64,000 nt of DNA from Deltaproteobacteria bacterium. GTDB lineage: Bacteria > Myxococcota > JACRCW01. Under the pieces are notes generated by a model. It searched no databases. It worked only from the letters and a program-made list of their open reading frames with translations, and was not told the origin of the DNA. Where the stretch lies: NCBI GenBank assembly GCA_016218805.1, contig JACRCW010000042.1, forward strand, positions 44,104-108,103, written 5' to 3'. The position numbers and the translations under genes are program-made. Shown here in pieces: positions 50,264 to 59,625 of the stretch (position 1 is its first letter; each line of letters starts with the position of its first letter).

Positions 50264-52084
50264 ATGATTCCCGCTGCCCCCCCTGACCCGTCCGGAACGG
50301 CCGCCGCCCCCCGCGCGGCAGCGGCCGGGCTGGCAGCGGGGTTCCTGGTGCTGTACGCGGCCACCGCCGCGCGTACCGTGCAGGGAGGTGACGCCGGGGA
50401 GTTCATGGTGCTGGGCGCCGCTGGCGGCGTGGCGCACCCGCCGGGCTATCCGCTCTACACGCTGCTGTGCCGCGTGTTCGTGGCGGCGCTGCCGTGGGGC
50501 ACGGTGGCCTGGCGCGCGTCGCTGGTCTCCGCGGTGGCCGCGGCCCTCGCCATCGGGTGCCTGTACGGCGCGCTGCGGCGCCTGTCCTCATCGCCCGCGG
50601 CGGCGCTGCTGGTGGCGCTGTGCTGCGGGCTGGCGCCCACGTTCTGGCGGTACGCGGACGTGGCTGAGGTGTTCGCCCTCCAGGCGCTGGTGGCGTGCGG
50701 CGTCCTGCTGGTGGCCGCGCGCGTGCTGGAGGGCTGGCGGGGCGCGCGGCCCGTGGTGGCCGTGGGTGCCGCGCTGGCCGTGGGCGTGGCCAACCACCCC
50801 ACCACGGTGGCGCTGCTGCCGCTGGCCGGTTGGGTCGCATGGCGGGCATCGGAGGGCGGCGGGGCCGGGGCTGCGCGGTCCTTGCTGTTGCTGACCGTGA
50901 CCGCCGCCGCGGGGCTGCCGGCGTACCTGCTGCTGTGGGGCGGCGGCGGCGCGTTTGCCTGGGGTGACACCCACTCCGCGGCGGGCCTGCTCCACCACAT
51001 GCTGCGGCGGGACTACGGCACCTTCCGTCTGGCCCTGCGTGACGAGGGCACCACCACCCTGGCCAACCCGGCGGCCTGGCTGGCGGCGGTGCCGCGCGAG
51101 TACCTGCTGGTGCACGCCCTGGCGATGCTCCCCGGCCTGGCGGTTCTCAGCCGGGCGCCGACGCGCGGCTTTATGGCCGCGCTGAGCGCCAGCGTGCTGT
51201 TGGCCGGGCCGGTGCTGCTGGCGCAGTTCAACGTCGCTCCCGTGGACGTGGGGCTGGCCGTGGTGGAGCGGTTCCACATCCTGCCCACGCTGTTGCTGGC
51301 GCCATGGGCCGCGGTGGGCGTGGCGGCGGTGCTGCGGCGCGCGCGCGCGGGGCGCCTGTTGGTGGCGCTGCTGGCGGCGGCAACGCTGGCCACGGGGATG
51401 GTGCAGGGGCTGGCGCACAGTGCGCGGCATGACGTGACCTGGCTGGAGGACTACGCGGTCAACACGCTGTCCCGGGTGGCACCCGGCGCCGTGCTGTTGG
51501 GACACGGGGATGACCGGTTCTTCGGCTTTCTCTATGCGCGCGTGGTGCTGGGCCTGCGGCCTGACGTCACTTTTGTGGACCCATCCCTGCTGGGCTACCC
51601 GTGGTACCGCGCGTGGCTGGGCCGCGCGGACCCGGCTTTGGACCTTGGGGGAGCGGTGATGGCGTCCCTGCCGGGGGACGCCGCGGTGGCGGTGGCCACG
51701 GCGGCCCAGGCCGCGGGGCGGCCCGTCTACCTGGCCCATCACTACGCCTTCCACGAGCCCGCCGTCCTGGCGGCCCTGCCGCCCGCGGTCCCCGCCCACG
51801 CGGTGATGCTGCGCCTGACGCCCCCGGGGGCGGCGCGGCCCGCGCTGGCTGACGTGGAGCGGGAGCTGGTGGCGGACAGCGGGCAGCTGGCACTGCGGTC
51901 CCTGCCGGCGGACCAGGCGGACCTGGACGAGCGCTGGGAGGGCGAGTCATTCCGCCAGTACGCGCTGTCATTCACCGTGCTGGGGAACCTCTACCGGGCG
52001 GCGGGTGATGACGCGGGCGCGGCCCGCTGCGCCCTGCTGGCGGCGTACTGGGGCCATCCCTGGCGGTGGAACGGTGCACGGTGA
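50264..52084 (+). CDS. DUF2723-family membrane protein (GT-C-like)
   Basis: The 606-residue protein has about ten hydrophobic segments and the DUF2723 signature near the first loop (GGDAGEFMVLGAAGGVAHPPGYPLYTLL), related to TMEM260-type O-mannosyltransferases. The C-terminal 200 residues are soluble, with a helical end (FTVLGNLYRAAGDDAGAARCAL). It may transfer sugar from a lipid carrier to secreted proteins, such as the Ser/Thr-rich lipoproteins nearby (inference). The start is ATG 50264; there is no strong ribosome-binding site. Confidence 0.85.
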   Translation: MIPAAPPDPSGTAAAPRAAAAGLAAGFLVLYAATAARTVQGGDAGEFMVLGAAGGVAHPPGYPLYTLLCRVFVAALPWGTVAWRASLVSAVAAALAIGCLYGALRRLSSSPAAALLVALCCGLAPTFWRYADVAEVFALQALVACGVLLVAARVLEGWRGARPVVAVGAALAVGVANHPTTVALLPLAGWVAWRASEGGGAGAARSLLLLTVTAAAGLPAYLLLWGGGGAFAWGDTHSAAGLLHHMLRRDYGTFRLALRDEGTTTLANPAAWLAAVPREYLLVHALAMLPGLAVLSRAPTRGFMAALSASVLLAGPVLLAQFNVAPVDVGLAVVERFHILPTLLLAPWAAVGVAAVLRRARAGRLLVALLAAATLATGMVQGLAHSARHDVTWLEDYAVNTLSRVAPGAVLLGHGDDRFFGFLYARVVLGLRPDVTFVDPSLLGYPWYRAWLGRADPALDLGGAVMASLPGDAAVAVATAAQAAGRPVYLAHHYAFHEPAVLAALPPAVPAHAVMLRLTPPGAARPALADVERELVADSGQLALRSLPADQADLDERWEGESFRQYALSFTVLGNLYRAAGDDAGAARCALLAAYWGHPWRWNGAR

Positions 52085-52125
52085 CGGACGTTGCCACCCC
52101 GCGTGCGGCATGCTGGCATCCCGCC

Positions 52126-52650
52126 ATGGGTGAGGCGGATCCGTTCCGGAAGGCGCAGCGTCTCGTCGAGGCCGGGCGCCTGCCTGAGGCCGTGGCCCTC
52201 CTGCGGGCGGCGCTGGACGAGCAGCCGGACGACACGCGGATGCGCCTGGTGCTGGCGGAGCTGCTGTTGAAGTCCGGGGACCTGGACGGTGCGCTGGTGT
52301 CCTTCCTCCGCGCCGCGCGCCTGTACGAGCGGGCGGGCCAGCCGCTGCGTGCGCTGGCGGTGTACCGGCAGATGGAACGCCTCCGTGACGACGAAGAGAC
52401 CCGCGCCGCCGTGGCGCGCATTGCCGCGCGCCTCCACGTGGGTGGCCCGCCAGCGCCGCCCGCGGCCCGGGCGGCCCAGCCGGGGCCGGTGGCGGACCTG
52501 GTGGACCGCCTTCTGGCGCAGGCGGCGGATGAGGTGCGGCAGGGCGCGCTGGAGCTGGCGTCCAGCCGCGTGCGCACCGTGCTGGCGCTGGCCCCGCATG
52601 ACGAGCGATCCCGGGCGTTGATGACCGCCATCCGTGACCGCCGTCCCTGA
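52126..52650 (+). CDS. TPR-like helical-repeat protein
   Basis: The 174-residue product has TPR-like helices: DPFRKAQRLVEAGRLPEAVALLRAALDEQPDD, then a second pair ending LLKSGDLDGALVSFLRAARLYERAG. A Pro/Ala linker leads to a further helical part. TPRs bind proteins; partners are unknown. ATG 52126 begins the conserved repeat; a GTG at 52081, overlapping the preceding stop (GTGA), would add 15 residues and is a real alternative. It may be co-expressed with the DUF2723 gene. Confidence 0.72.
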   Translation: MGEADPFRKAQRLVEAGRLPEAVALLRAALDEQPDDTRMRLVLAELLLKSGDLDGALVSFLRAARLYERAGQPLRALAVYRQMERLRDDEETRAAVARIAARLHVGGPPAPPAARAAQPGPVADLVDRLLAQAADEVRQGALELASSRVRTVLALAPHDERSRALMTAIRDRRP

Positions 52651-52668
52651 TCCCGGCCCACACAGACC

Positions 52669-53499
52669 ATGCGCGCAACCTTCCCGTCCTCCTACGCCCC
52701 GCGTTTCCTCGTCGTCGCGGCGCTGCTGACGCCGCAACCCGCGGCCGCCCAGGCCCACCCGCCCGCGGCGGCGGCGGAGCAGGCCGCCCCCGCTGCCACG
52801 CCGCAGCTCCCGCAGGAGCCGCTGGCGGAGGAACCCGGCGCCCCGCCGTTGGGACGGACGCTGGCGGCGTTCGGCATCAGCGCCGGGCTGGTGGGTGCGT
52901 GCGGTGTCCTGGGCCAGGTTGGCTGCTCCCTGGTGCCGCTGGGGTTCTTTGGCGCGGCCACCGCGGTGCTGAGCGCCTTTGCTCTCACCGCCGCGCGCGC
53001 GCAGGGCGCCGCGTCGGGCTGCGTGCTTGTGGTCGGCCTGATCTACGCCACCCTCCTGTGCATTCCCGGCGTCCTCACCCTGGGCCCGCTGTCGTCCACC
53101 GGCGCGGCGGCCGGCGCGTGGATGGGCTCCTGGCCGGCGGGGCTGCCGCCGCGGCGCCTGCTGGGGATGGACTCACCGCAGGGCGTCCGCGCGTGGTTGG
53201 AGGGCATCCTGTTGCGGGTGCTTCCGCTTGTGGGCGCCGCGCCGGGCCTGTGCATGGGCTGGGGCGCGTCGGCGGGCGTCCTCGCCGCGGTGTCCTGGGT
53301 GTCCAATACCGGTCAGCCACCTCCGTGGGAGCCCGGCATCCAGCCCCGTTCCTGGCAATGGCACCCCGGCTGGGCGGCGCTGGCCGCGGCGGTCCTGGTG
53401 GTCCCGTGTGGTGGCCCGCTGGCCCTCCTGGGCGCCGTGGGGCTGCCGGCGGTGTTTCTCGCCGTCACGGACCTGCGCCGGGACCTGCTGGCGCCCTGA
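52669..53499 (+). CDS. Hypothetical membrane protein with signal peptide
   Basis: The 276-residue product has a signal peptide (VVAALLTPQPAAAQA), a Pro/Ala/Gln-rich linker and about six hydrophobic segments rich in Gly and Cys. Its layout (signal, Pro-rich part, several Gly-rich TM segments) recalls 16763-17587, but I cannot claim homology. No family is recognised. It starts 18 bp after the TPR gene stop, so the two may be co-transcribed. Confidence 0.68.
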   Translation: MRATFPSSYAPRFLVVAALLTPQPAAAQAHPPAAAAEQAAPAATPQLPQEPLAEEPGAPPLGRTLAAFGISAGLVGACGVLGQVGCSLVPLGFFGAATAVLSAFALTAARAQGAASGCVLVVGLIYATLLCIPGVLTLGPLSSTGAAAGAWMGSWPAGLPPRRLLGMDSPQGVRAWLEGILLRVLPLVGAAPGLCMGWGASAGVLAAVSWVSNTGQPPPWEPGIQPRSWQWHPGWAALAAAVLVVPCGGPLALLGAVGLPAVFLAVTDLRRDLLAP

Positions 53500-53598
53500 T
53501 GCTGTCCCACATCTCCGCACCCACTCTCACAGGCGGATGTCGTAGGCGTGTTGTCCTACGGCCAGCCGACAATCCCTGCAGGGACAAGGAGGGGCACC

Positions 53599-55668
53599 AT
53601 GTCCATCAAGGGACCGTCGCAGTCGCCGTCGCATACGCCGCAGGTTTCTCCAGCCAAGCCCGCCGAGCCGGCCCGGGAGCCCGCGGCCCCGCCCGCGGAC
53701 GCGGGTGCCAGTCAGGAGGCCAAGCCGGCTGAAGTGGAGCGGTCTCGGGCGGATGACGAGGTCCAGGCAGCCACGCGAGAACGCGTGCGCCAATCGGGCT
53801 CGGACCTGCAGCAGCAGCTGAACTCCCAGCTTGACGGAGCGCAGAACGGTTCCGCCCCCGCCGAGCGCCCGGATCACCACCAGCACCATCACCACCACGG
53901 CGCGGGCGCGTCCCTGACCCAGCCCGGCCACAACGGGCCCACCAACCCGGTGCTGCCCCCGCCCGAGCCTCCGCACGAGGCGCAACCCCCGCCCGACGAC
54001 AACCCCGCCGCCGGTGGCGGCCGTGACGACGTGGAGACGCACCAGTCAGGTACCGACCCGCCACCCGCCGCGCCGGGAACGCCCACGGACGACGACACCG
54101 TCCCGCTCGGAAACCCGCGCGACGATATCGAGACCCACGCTGCCCAGCCGCCGCCGACCAATCCGCCGCCGCCGACCAACCCGCCGCCGCCGACCAACCC
54201 GCCGCCGCCGGCCACCCCGCCGCCGCCGACCAACCCGCCGCCGCCGACCAACCCGCCGCCGCCAACCAACCCGCCGCCGCCGACCAACCCGCCGCCGCCG
54301 ACCAATCCGCCGCCGCCGACCAATCCGCCGCCGCCGACCAATCCGCCGCCGCCGACCAACCCGCCGCCGCCGACCCGTCCGCCGCCCATCACGCAGCCGC
54401 CGCGGCCGACACCGACCAACCCAACGCCCGGGACTCCGTCACCCGCGCGTCCGGAGCCCGCGCCAACGGCAAAGCCCGAGGAAACCCGGGTGGACGCGAC
54501 CACGCAGCGCGCGATCTCTGACGCGCTCAAGAAGGGCGACATCAACGAGGCCATGCGCCTTGGCCTGAAGAACCCCGGTGACCAGATGCGGGTCACCCTC
54601 AATGCAGACGGCAGCTTCGCCATGGGGACCGGTGAAGCCGGCCAGGCCCGCGGCGAGGCCATGATCACCAAGACCGCCAACGGGTACGAGATGCAGCTCA
54701 CCGGCGACGCTGCGCAGGCGCTGGGCGCCAGCACGCTGCAGCAGGCCGGTGGTCCGCAGCCGCCCGACGGGAAGGTGTCGCCCATCTACTCGTTCAGCAA
54801 TGCTGCGGATGCGGCGCGCGGGGTCCAGGCCGCGGGCGTGGCCACGCGGCAACAGGCCGTCCGTGACGGGCACCAGGGCGGGCCGTTCGGCACCATGATT
54901 GCCTCCGTGACCAATGCCGCCACGGATGCCGCCACGCGTGAGCAGTTTGGCGGGGTGACGGCGACGGAGTACCTGAACAAGAACCTCAGCGGTGTGCGCC
55001 TGGAGGGCCGGATTGCGCAGGACTTCCAGAACACCCTCCCGCCTGAACTCCGGCCGCAGGGGGCAACCCTGGGCAAGCCCTACGACGACAACACGGCCGT
55101 CCGGGTGGACTTTGGGCACGGTGGCACACCCACGCGCCTGAGCCTGGAGCGCACGCAGCAGGCCCACACACGGGCCACGTTGCAGCCGCTGGGGTCCCGC
55201 GGAGACATCACCACCGGCAGCCGTGAAACCGTGGCGTTTGACGCCACCGCGCTGGACCGCAGCAACTTTGGGCGCGCCTTCAACGGGAAGCCCACGCCGC
55301 TGGGTGCCACGGGCGTGAACCGGGACCATGAGGCCTTCATGGACTACGCGCCGCGGCCCGCGCTCCCCGGCACCGCACTCCCCTACGGCGGGCCGGCCTT
55401 CCACGTGGCGGCGGACGTGGCCCCCGGTGACGCGGCCAGGGCAACCGACGTGCTGACCCAGGCCGCCCGCGGGGATCCGCGCGGGATGTTCAACCTGGGA
55501 TCCCCCGTCACCGGTGACGTGGGGTACACCTCCGGCGTGCGCCCCTCCGCGTCCCCCATCCCGGACGCCCCCACGCTGCCCGGCGGTTGGACGGTGGACC
55601 GGGACAGCCCCATCAACGGGATGACCTACACCCAGTTTGTGGACGCGCTGCGGGCCGCGCAGGGCTGA
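53599..55668 (+). CDS. Pro-repeat linker protein with unknown C-terminal domain
   Basis: The 689-residue protein has no signal peptide. Residues 1 to about 180 are disordered and rich in Pro, Gln, Asp and His, including a run of His near residue 98. A (P)4-T-N array follows (about 184-260), then a folded C-terminal region of about 390 residues (TTQRAISDALKKGDINEAM, then AARGVQAAGVATRQQ, ending FVDALRAAQG). I recognise no domain; export by a signal-independent route is possible but unproven. AAGGAGGGG just before ATG 53599 is one of the best ribosome-binding sites in the window. Confidence 0.8.
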   Translation: MSIKGPSQSPSHTPQVSPAKPAEPAREPAAPPADAGASQEAKPAEVERSRADDEVQAATRERVRQSGSDLQQQLNSQLDGAQNGSAPAERPDHHQHHHHHGAGASLTQPGHNGPTNPVLPPPEPPHEAQPPPDDNPAAGGGRDDVETHQSGTDPPPAAPGTPTDDDTVPLGNPRDDIETHAAQPPPTNPPPPTNPPPPTNPPPPATPPPPTNPPPPTNPPPPTNPPPPTNPPPPTNPPPPTNPPPPTNPPPPTNPPPPTRPPPITQPPRPTPTNPTPGTPSPARPEPAPTAKPEETRVDATTQRAISDALKKGDINEAMRLGLKNPGDQMRVTLNADGSFAMGTGEAGQARGEAMITKTANGYEMQLTGDAAQALGASTLQQAGGPQPPDGKVSPIYSFSNAADAARGVQAAGVATRQQAVRDGHQGGPFGTMIASVTNAATDAATREQFGGVTATEYLNKNLSGVRLEGRIAQDFQNTLPPELRPQGATLGKPYDDNTAVRVDFGHGGTPTRLSLERTQQAHTRATLQPLGSRGDITTGSRETVAFDATALDRSNFGRAFNGKPTPLGATGVNRDHEAFMDYAPRPALPGTALPYGGPAFHVAADVAPGDAARATDVLTQAARGDPRGMFNLGSPVTGDVGYTSGVRPSASPIPDAPTLPGGWTVDRDSPINGMTYTQFVDALRAAQG
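54148..54378 (+). repeat. Coding minisatellite, 13 units of 18 bp (PPPPTN)
   Basis: Units of 18 bp encode Pro-Pro-Pro-Pro-Thr-Asn: eleven end in TN, one in AT (unit 4) and the last in TR. The first lacks one Pro codon. Synonymous differences between AAC and AAT and between CCG and CCA mark individual units. Because 18 is a multiple of 3, slippage would change linker length without shifting the frame. Confidence 0.93.
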
Positions 55669-55723
55669 GCGCCCACCGGGCCTGACTGCGGCGGTGACGA
55701 CGGGCGTGGTAGCGTGCCACGTC

Positions 55724-56509
55724 ATGGAACCGCTGAGGCTGGTCCACTGCACGCGCTACGTGATGCCGCTGCGCGAAGGCGGCTCGCTGCCGGCCATCGT
55801 CGAGGCGGATGACCAGGGCATGTACGTGATGAAGTTCCACGGCGCGGGCCAGGGGCCCAAGGCGCTGGTGGCGGAGGTGGTGGGCGCGCTGCTGGGCCGG
55901 GCGCTGGGGCTGCCGGTTCCTGAACTGGTGCTGGTGGAGATGGACGCCGGCATCGCCCGGCTGGAGGGCCATGACGACGTGCGGGACCTGCTGACGCGGA
56001 GCACCGGCCTCAACCTGGGACTGGACTACCTGCCCGGCTGCATCACGTTTGATCCCGCGGTGCCGCCCGGGCTGGACGAAGAACTCGCTTCGCGCATTGT
56101 CTGGTTTGACTCCGTCATAGCCAACGTGGACCGCACACCGCGCAACACCAACATGCTGTGGTGGCACCGGCGCGCCTGGCTCATTGACCACGGGGCCGCC
56201 CTGGTGTTCCAGCATGACTGGGAGGGCGCCACCTCACGCGATGTGCGGGCGCTGCCGCCGGTGGCCGCGCACGTGCTGCTGCCGCGCGCGCGCTCCGTCC
56301 AGCGCGCGCATGATGCACTGCGGCCGTTGGTCACCCGCGCGCTGCTGGAGGAGATCCTCGCGCAGGTGCCTGCAGCGTGGCTGGCGGGGGACTCACCGTT
56401 TCCGGACGAGAACTCACGCCGGGCGGCCTACGTGCAGATGCTGCTGAAACGCGCGGACGCGGCGGGGCTGCTGGCGGTGGAGGTGGGCCATGCCCGCGCA
56501 CGCGTATAA
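55724..56509 (+). CDS. HipA-family kinase-like protein
   Basis: The 261-residue protein fits the short HipA-like (HipA_2) kinases. The ATP-binding Lys is in YVMKFHGAGQG, the catalytic loop is FDSVIANVDRTPRNTNML and the metal-binding Asp is in WLIDHGAALVF, so it is probably active. HipA kinases phosphorylate targets such as glutamyl-tRNA synthetase; the target of this subfamily is not established. ATG 55724 begins the conserved part. It overlaps the DUF3037 gene by 20 bp, and no HipB-like antitoxin is present. Confidence 0.85.
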   Translation: MEPLRLVHCTRYVMPLREGGSLPAIVEADDQGMYVMKFHGAGQGPKALVAEVVGALLGRALGLPVPELVLVEMDAGIARLEGHDDVRDLLTRSTGLNLGLDYLPGCITFDPAVPPGLDEELASRIVWFDSVIANVDRTPRNTNMLWWHRRAWLIDHGAALVFQHDWEGATSRDVRALPPVAAHVLLPRARSVQRAHDALRPLVTRALLEEILAQVPAAWLAGDSPFPDENSRRAAYVQMLLKRADAAGLLAVEVGHARARV

Positions 56510-56879
56510 CTACGCGCTCATCCGCGTGGTGCCGCGCGTGGAACGCGCGGAATTCATCAACTGCGGCGCCGTCCTCCACTGCCACACGCTGCGCTACCTG
56601 GAAGCGTGCGTGGCGCTGGATGCGGACCGCCTGCGGGCGCTGGCCCCGGGCGTGGACGTGGAGGAGGTGCGCACGCACCTGGAGGCGTTCTGCCGTATCT
56701 GCCGCGGCGAATCGGACGCGGGCCCCATTGCGCTGCTGACGGCGCAGGAGCGCTTCTACTGGCTGGTGGCGCCGCGCAGCACCATCATCCAGACTTCGCC
56801 GCTGCATGCCGGCGTCACGGAACACCCGGCTGACGAACTGGCCCGCGTGATGGACCGCCTGGTGCGCGTGGCCCGTTGA
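56490..56879 (+). CDS. DUF3037-family protein, partner of the HipA-like kinase
   Basis: The 129-residue protein matches the DUF3037 pattern: NYALIRVVPRVERAEFINCGAVL at the N-terminus and LTAQERFYWLVAPRSTIIQTSPLHAG near the end. DUF3037 genes often sit beside HipA-like kinase genes, and here the two overlap by 20 bp. It could be a substrate, activator or antidote of the kinase; nothing in the sequence decides. It is the last plus-strand gene before the convergent phospholipase-D-like gene (5-bp gap). Confidence 0.85.
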   Translation: MPAHAYNYALIRVVPRVERAEFINCGAVLHCHTLRYLEACVALDADRLRALAPGVDVEEVRTHLEAFCRICRGESDAGPIALLTAQERFYWLVAPRSTIIQTSPLHAGVTEHPADELARVMDRLVRVAR

Positions 56880-56884
56880 CCGGT

Positions 56885-59431
56885 TCACTCCACCACGGTG
56901 ACCTGCTTGGGGTCCTGCACTTCAATCTGCGGGCCCTTGTAGCGTGTGATGGTGCCGCGCACGCGCACCTTCTTGCCGGGATAGACCACGGCAGGGTCCG
57001 CGCCGGCCGCCTTCAGCTTTTCCCGCTGTTTCTTGAAAAACACCAGTTGGAAATCCGGGTCTTTGGGCTTGTCCAACCCCAGCAGCAGCACCTTCTCCTT
57101 CTCCACCACCTCCATCACGCGCCCCTCCACGGTCACCTGCCGCCCGTAGAGCCCGCGGGACTCGCGCCCGGTGGCCAGCGTCTCGCCACCTGCGTTGGCG
57201 CGCAGGTAGCCGCTCATGGAGCCTTCCAGCGGCACCTCCAGGTAGCCCTCCGCGCGGTTGGCGCCGCGCGGCACCTCCGTCACCACGTCCAGCCAATCAC
57301 CCTTGTTGGTGCGCCGGATGACGGGAGCGCCGTTGCGCGGCTCGGCCAGCAGCACCGCGGTGTTGTCACGCACGCTCACCCGGTACAGGCGGCTGGCGCG
57401 CCAGTCCCGCCAGAACAACTCGCGGTAATACGCGGTGACGTCCGGGTGGCGGATGATCACGCCCATTTCACGGTTGCCCTTGAAACTGTTCTCACTCCAG
57501 TTGATGGAGCTGACCAGCACCTCTTCGCCGTCCACCATCACGCTCTTGGCGTGGATCTTCTCCAGGTGCGCCGTCTCCAGGTTGATCACCTTGGCGGAGA
57601 GATTCAGTCCCTCCTTCTGCGCCACCTCGTTGAGGTACCGGGCCGTGTCGTCGTTGTCGCGCGCGTCCTGTTCTTCCGCGTTGTACCAGGTGCCATCCAT
57701 CAGCACGCGCACTGTGACGCCCCGCCGCGCCGCCGCCAGCACCGCGGCCAGCGCCAGGTTGGGCGTGTCGTCACTGGCCTTCTGACCCTTGCCCCAGAAC
57801 CGCGGGATGCTGTTCTGCAGCACCAGCACTTCCCGCCGGGCCCGCGCAATCATTCCCAGAATGGAGGATTGCTCGTGCAGGCTGTTGTCCGGGGACATCA
57901 CAATCTCCAGGTCCATCTTGCCCTGCACCGTGAGTGGCTTGCGGCGCTCCGGGTAGAGCCCCTTGCGGAACTCCTTGCTGAGCTGGAAGTTGGGGTCCCG
58001 CGTGGGGAGGCCGTACGGATCAAACGCGCTGTCGTTGATGCCCACCAGGTCCAGGTGCGCGGGGTCCGTGTCCGTTTCAAACACGTCCGCCAGCAACGCC
58101 ACAAATCCCGGCTCCTCAATGGCCACTTCAAAGCCGCGGTTTCCGTGTGACGGGTCCGCGGGATGCCCCGTCTTGCCGTAGTTCTCCGTCCCAATGATGG
58201 CCAGGCGGTCATCAATGAGCGCGTACTTGGCGTGGTCAAACCGGTAGCGCGGGTGCACGGGGTCCTTGGGCTCACGCTGCGCCAGGAACAGCACGCGCGC
58301 GCCGCGGTGGGCCAGCCCGTCCAGCAGGACGCGTTCGTCATCCGGCATGCCGCCCACCGGGACGCCCTCCAGCAGCAGGGTCACTTGTACGCCGCGGTCC
58401 AGCGCGGCCAGCAGGTGGTCCGCCAGCAGCGGGTTGGTGAGCTGGTAGACGTTGATGCGGATGCGCTGTTTGGCCTGGTCAAACGCCTCTGCCAACAGCG
58501 TGAACTGGTTCTCCGGCGCGCTGCCGCAGGTCACGCGCGCGGTCACTCCGGCCAGCCGTGACGTCACAAACCGGCTCTGCCCCGGGAACTCCAGGCGGTG
58601 CGTGGGCTCCATCCCCAGGCGCTTGCGTGAGAACCCGCTGTCCCAATCCGCCGCGGAGTCCGTGTCCGCCAGCACACGCCCCGCCTCGTCACGGTCACGC
58701 GCCAGCACCTGGCCCTTCCACCCGAACGGCGAGCTGTCCGTCAACAGCACCGGCTGGCCCACCCATTGCGCCTCCGGAATCTTGCCCACGTCCAGCTTCT
58801 TGTCCTTGGGGTTCTGCGCGTCCCACGCCACCACGTCCAGCACGCGTCCGTCCGACGACAACAACGCCACCACACCCTGGTTGGCCGGGAGGTTGAGCCA
58901 CCCGGGGCTCACGGTGGCCTCCGGGACACCGTCCAGCGTGTCCGCCGCCTCTACGCCGGGCGGAAAGCCAAACACCTGTTTGAACGCCTTACCCACGTGC
59001 GCAATCCAGATTTCCCCGCCGGGCGGCAGGCGGATGCCCTGCGGCAGGCGGACGGTGTGCGTGGGCTCCAGCGCCACTTCGCCCATGGTTGGGTCCATGC
59101 CCTCCTGCGCTTCCGCGGACCCCTCCCCCACGGTCTCCTCCACCACGCCCGGGTCATCCCCGCGCTGCTGCCCCTTGCGCGCCCGCAGCGGCCGGCGCGG
59201 CCCGAACCGATCCGTCAGCGCGAAATCCCCGAGATCCAGCACGCGGTCCAGGTCCGTGTTGGTGATGCGCACCGCCTCTTCAGGCTCCGGGTCCCCGCGC
59301 ATGTGCCCGTCAAAGTACACGCCGGTGATCCTGGCGGCGCGGGCGTCCGCGCCGGTGCCCGCGCGCGCATCCGCGGCCATGAGCAAGGCGACAACAGCGG
59401 GCACGGCAGCGAACAGGCGGCGGAGCATCAT
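56885..59431 (-). CDS. Secreted phospholipase-D-like protein with SH3 and OB-like domains
   Basis: The 848-residue protein has a signal peptide and an N-terminal region resembling a lamin-tail-type domain (about 33-230). Two PLD motifs follow: HAKYALID near residue 400 with GTEN, and HAKSVMVD near residue 624 with SSINWSENS. Both HKD sites look complete, so a phosphodiesterase on lipid or nucleic acid is likely. An SH3-like domain (about 680-745) and an OB-like domain (about 765-845) follow. It is probably a secreted nuclease or phospholipase. The start is ATG 59431; a second ATG follows immediately. Confidence 0.86.
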   Translation of the reverse strand: MMLRRLFAAVPAVVALLMAADARAGTGADARAARITGVYFDGHMRGDPEPEEAVRITNTDLDRVLDLGDFALTDRFGPRRPLRARKGQQRGDDPGVVEETVGEGSAEAQEGMDPTMGEVALEPTHTVRLPQGIRLPPGGEIWIAHVGKAFKQVFGFPPGVEAADTLDGVPEATVSPGWLNLPANQGVVALLSSDGRVLDVVAWDAQNPKDKKLDVGKIPEAQWVGQPVLLTDSSPFGWKGQVLARDRDEAGRVLADTDSAADWDSGFSRKRLGMEPTHRLEFPGQSRFVTSRLAGVTARVTCGSAPENQFTLLAEAFDQAKQRIRINVYQLTNPLLADHLLAALDRGVQVTLLLEGVPVGGMPDDERVLLDGLAHRGARVLFLAQREPKDPVHPRYRFDHAKYALIDDRLAIIGTENYGKTGHPADPSHGNRGFEVAIEEPGFVALLADVFETDTDPAHLDLVGINDSAFDPYGLPTRDPNFQLSKEFRKGLYPERRKPLTVQGKMDLEIVMSPDNSLHEQSSILGMIARARREVLVLQNSIPRFWGKGQKASDDTPNLALAAVLAAARRGVTVRVLMDGTWYNAEEQDARDNDDTARYLNEVAQKEGLNLSAKVINLETAHLEKIHAKSVMVDGEEVLVSSINWSENSFKGNREMGVIIRHPDVTAYYRELFWRDWRASRLYRVSVRDNTAVLLAEPRNGAPVIRRTNKGDWLDVVTEVPRGANRAEGYLEVPLEGSMSGYLRANAGGETLATGRESRGLYGRQVTVEGRVMEVVEKEKVLLLGLDKPKDPDFQLVFFKKQREKLKAAGADPAVVYPGKKVRVRGTITRYKGPQIEVQDPKQVTVVE

Positions 59432-59625
59432 CGTGCGCGGAAGGTAGCGCGCCCCGGCGCGGCCGGGGAAGCACGCCCACCGCGCCGACGCCGCGGTAAC
59501 GGGGCCAAGCCCAAGCGAACGCTGACGCGTCGTACCCGGCTCGCTCGACAGACCGCGCTGCCTTCACTAGGGCAACCGGGCAGGCGAACTGAACTCCGCC
59601 CGAGCCCGAGGAGGGCGCACGTCCG

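Noticed and set aside
56876..58150. A long plus-strand open frame opposite the PLD-like gene
   Set aside because: It is His/Gln/Arg-rich antisense translation without domains.
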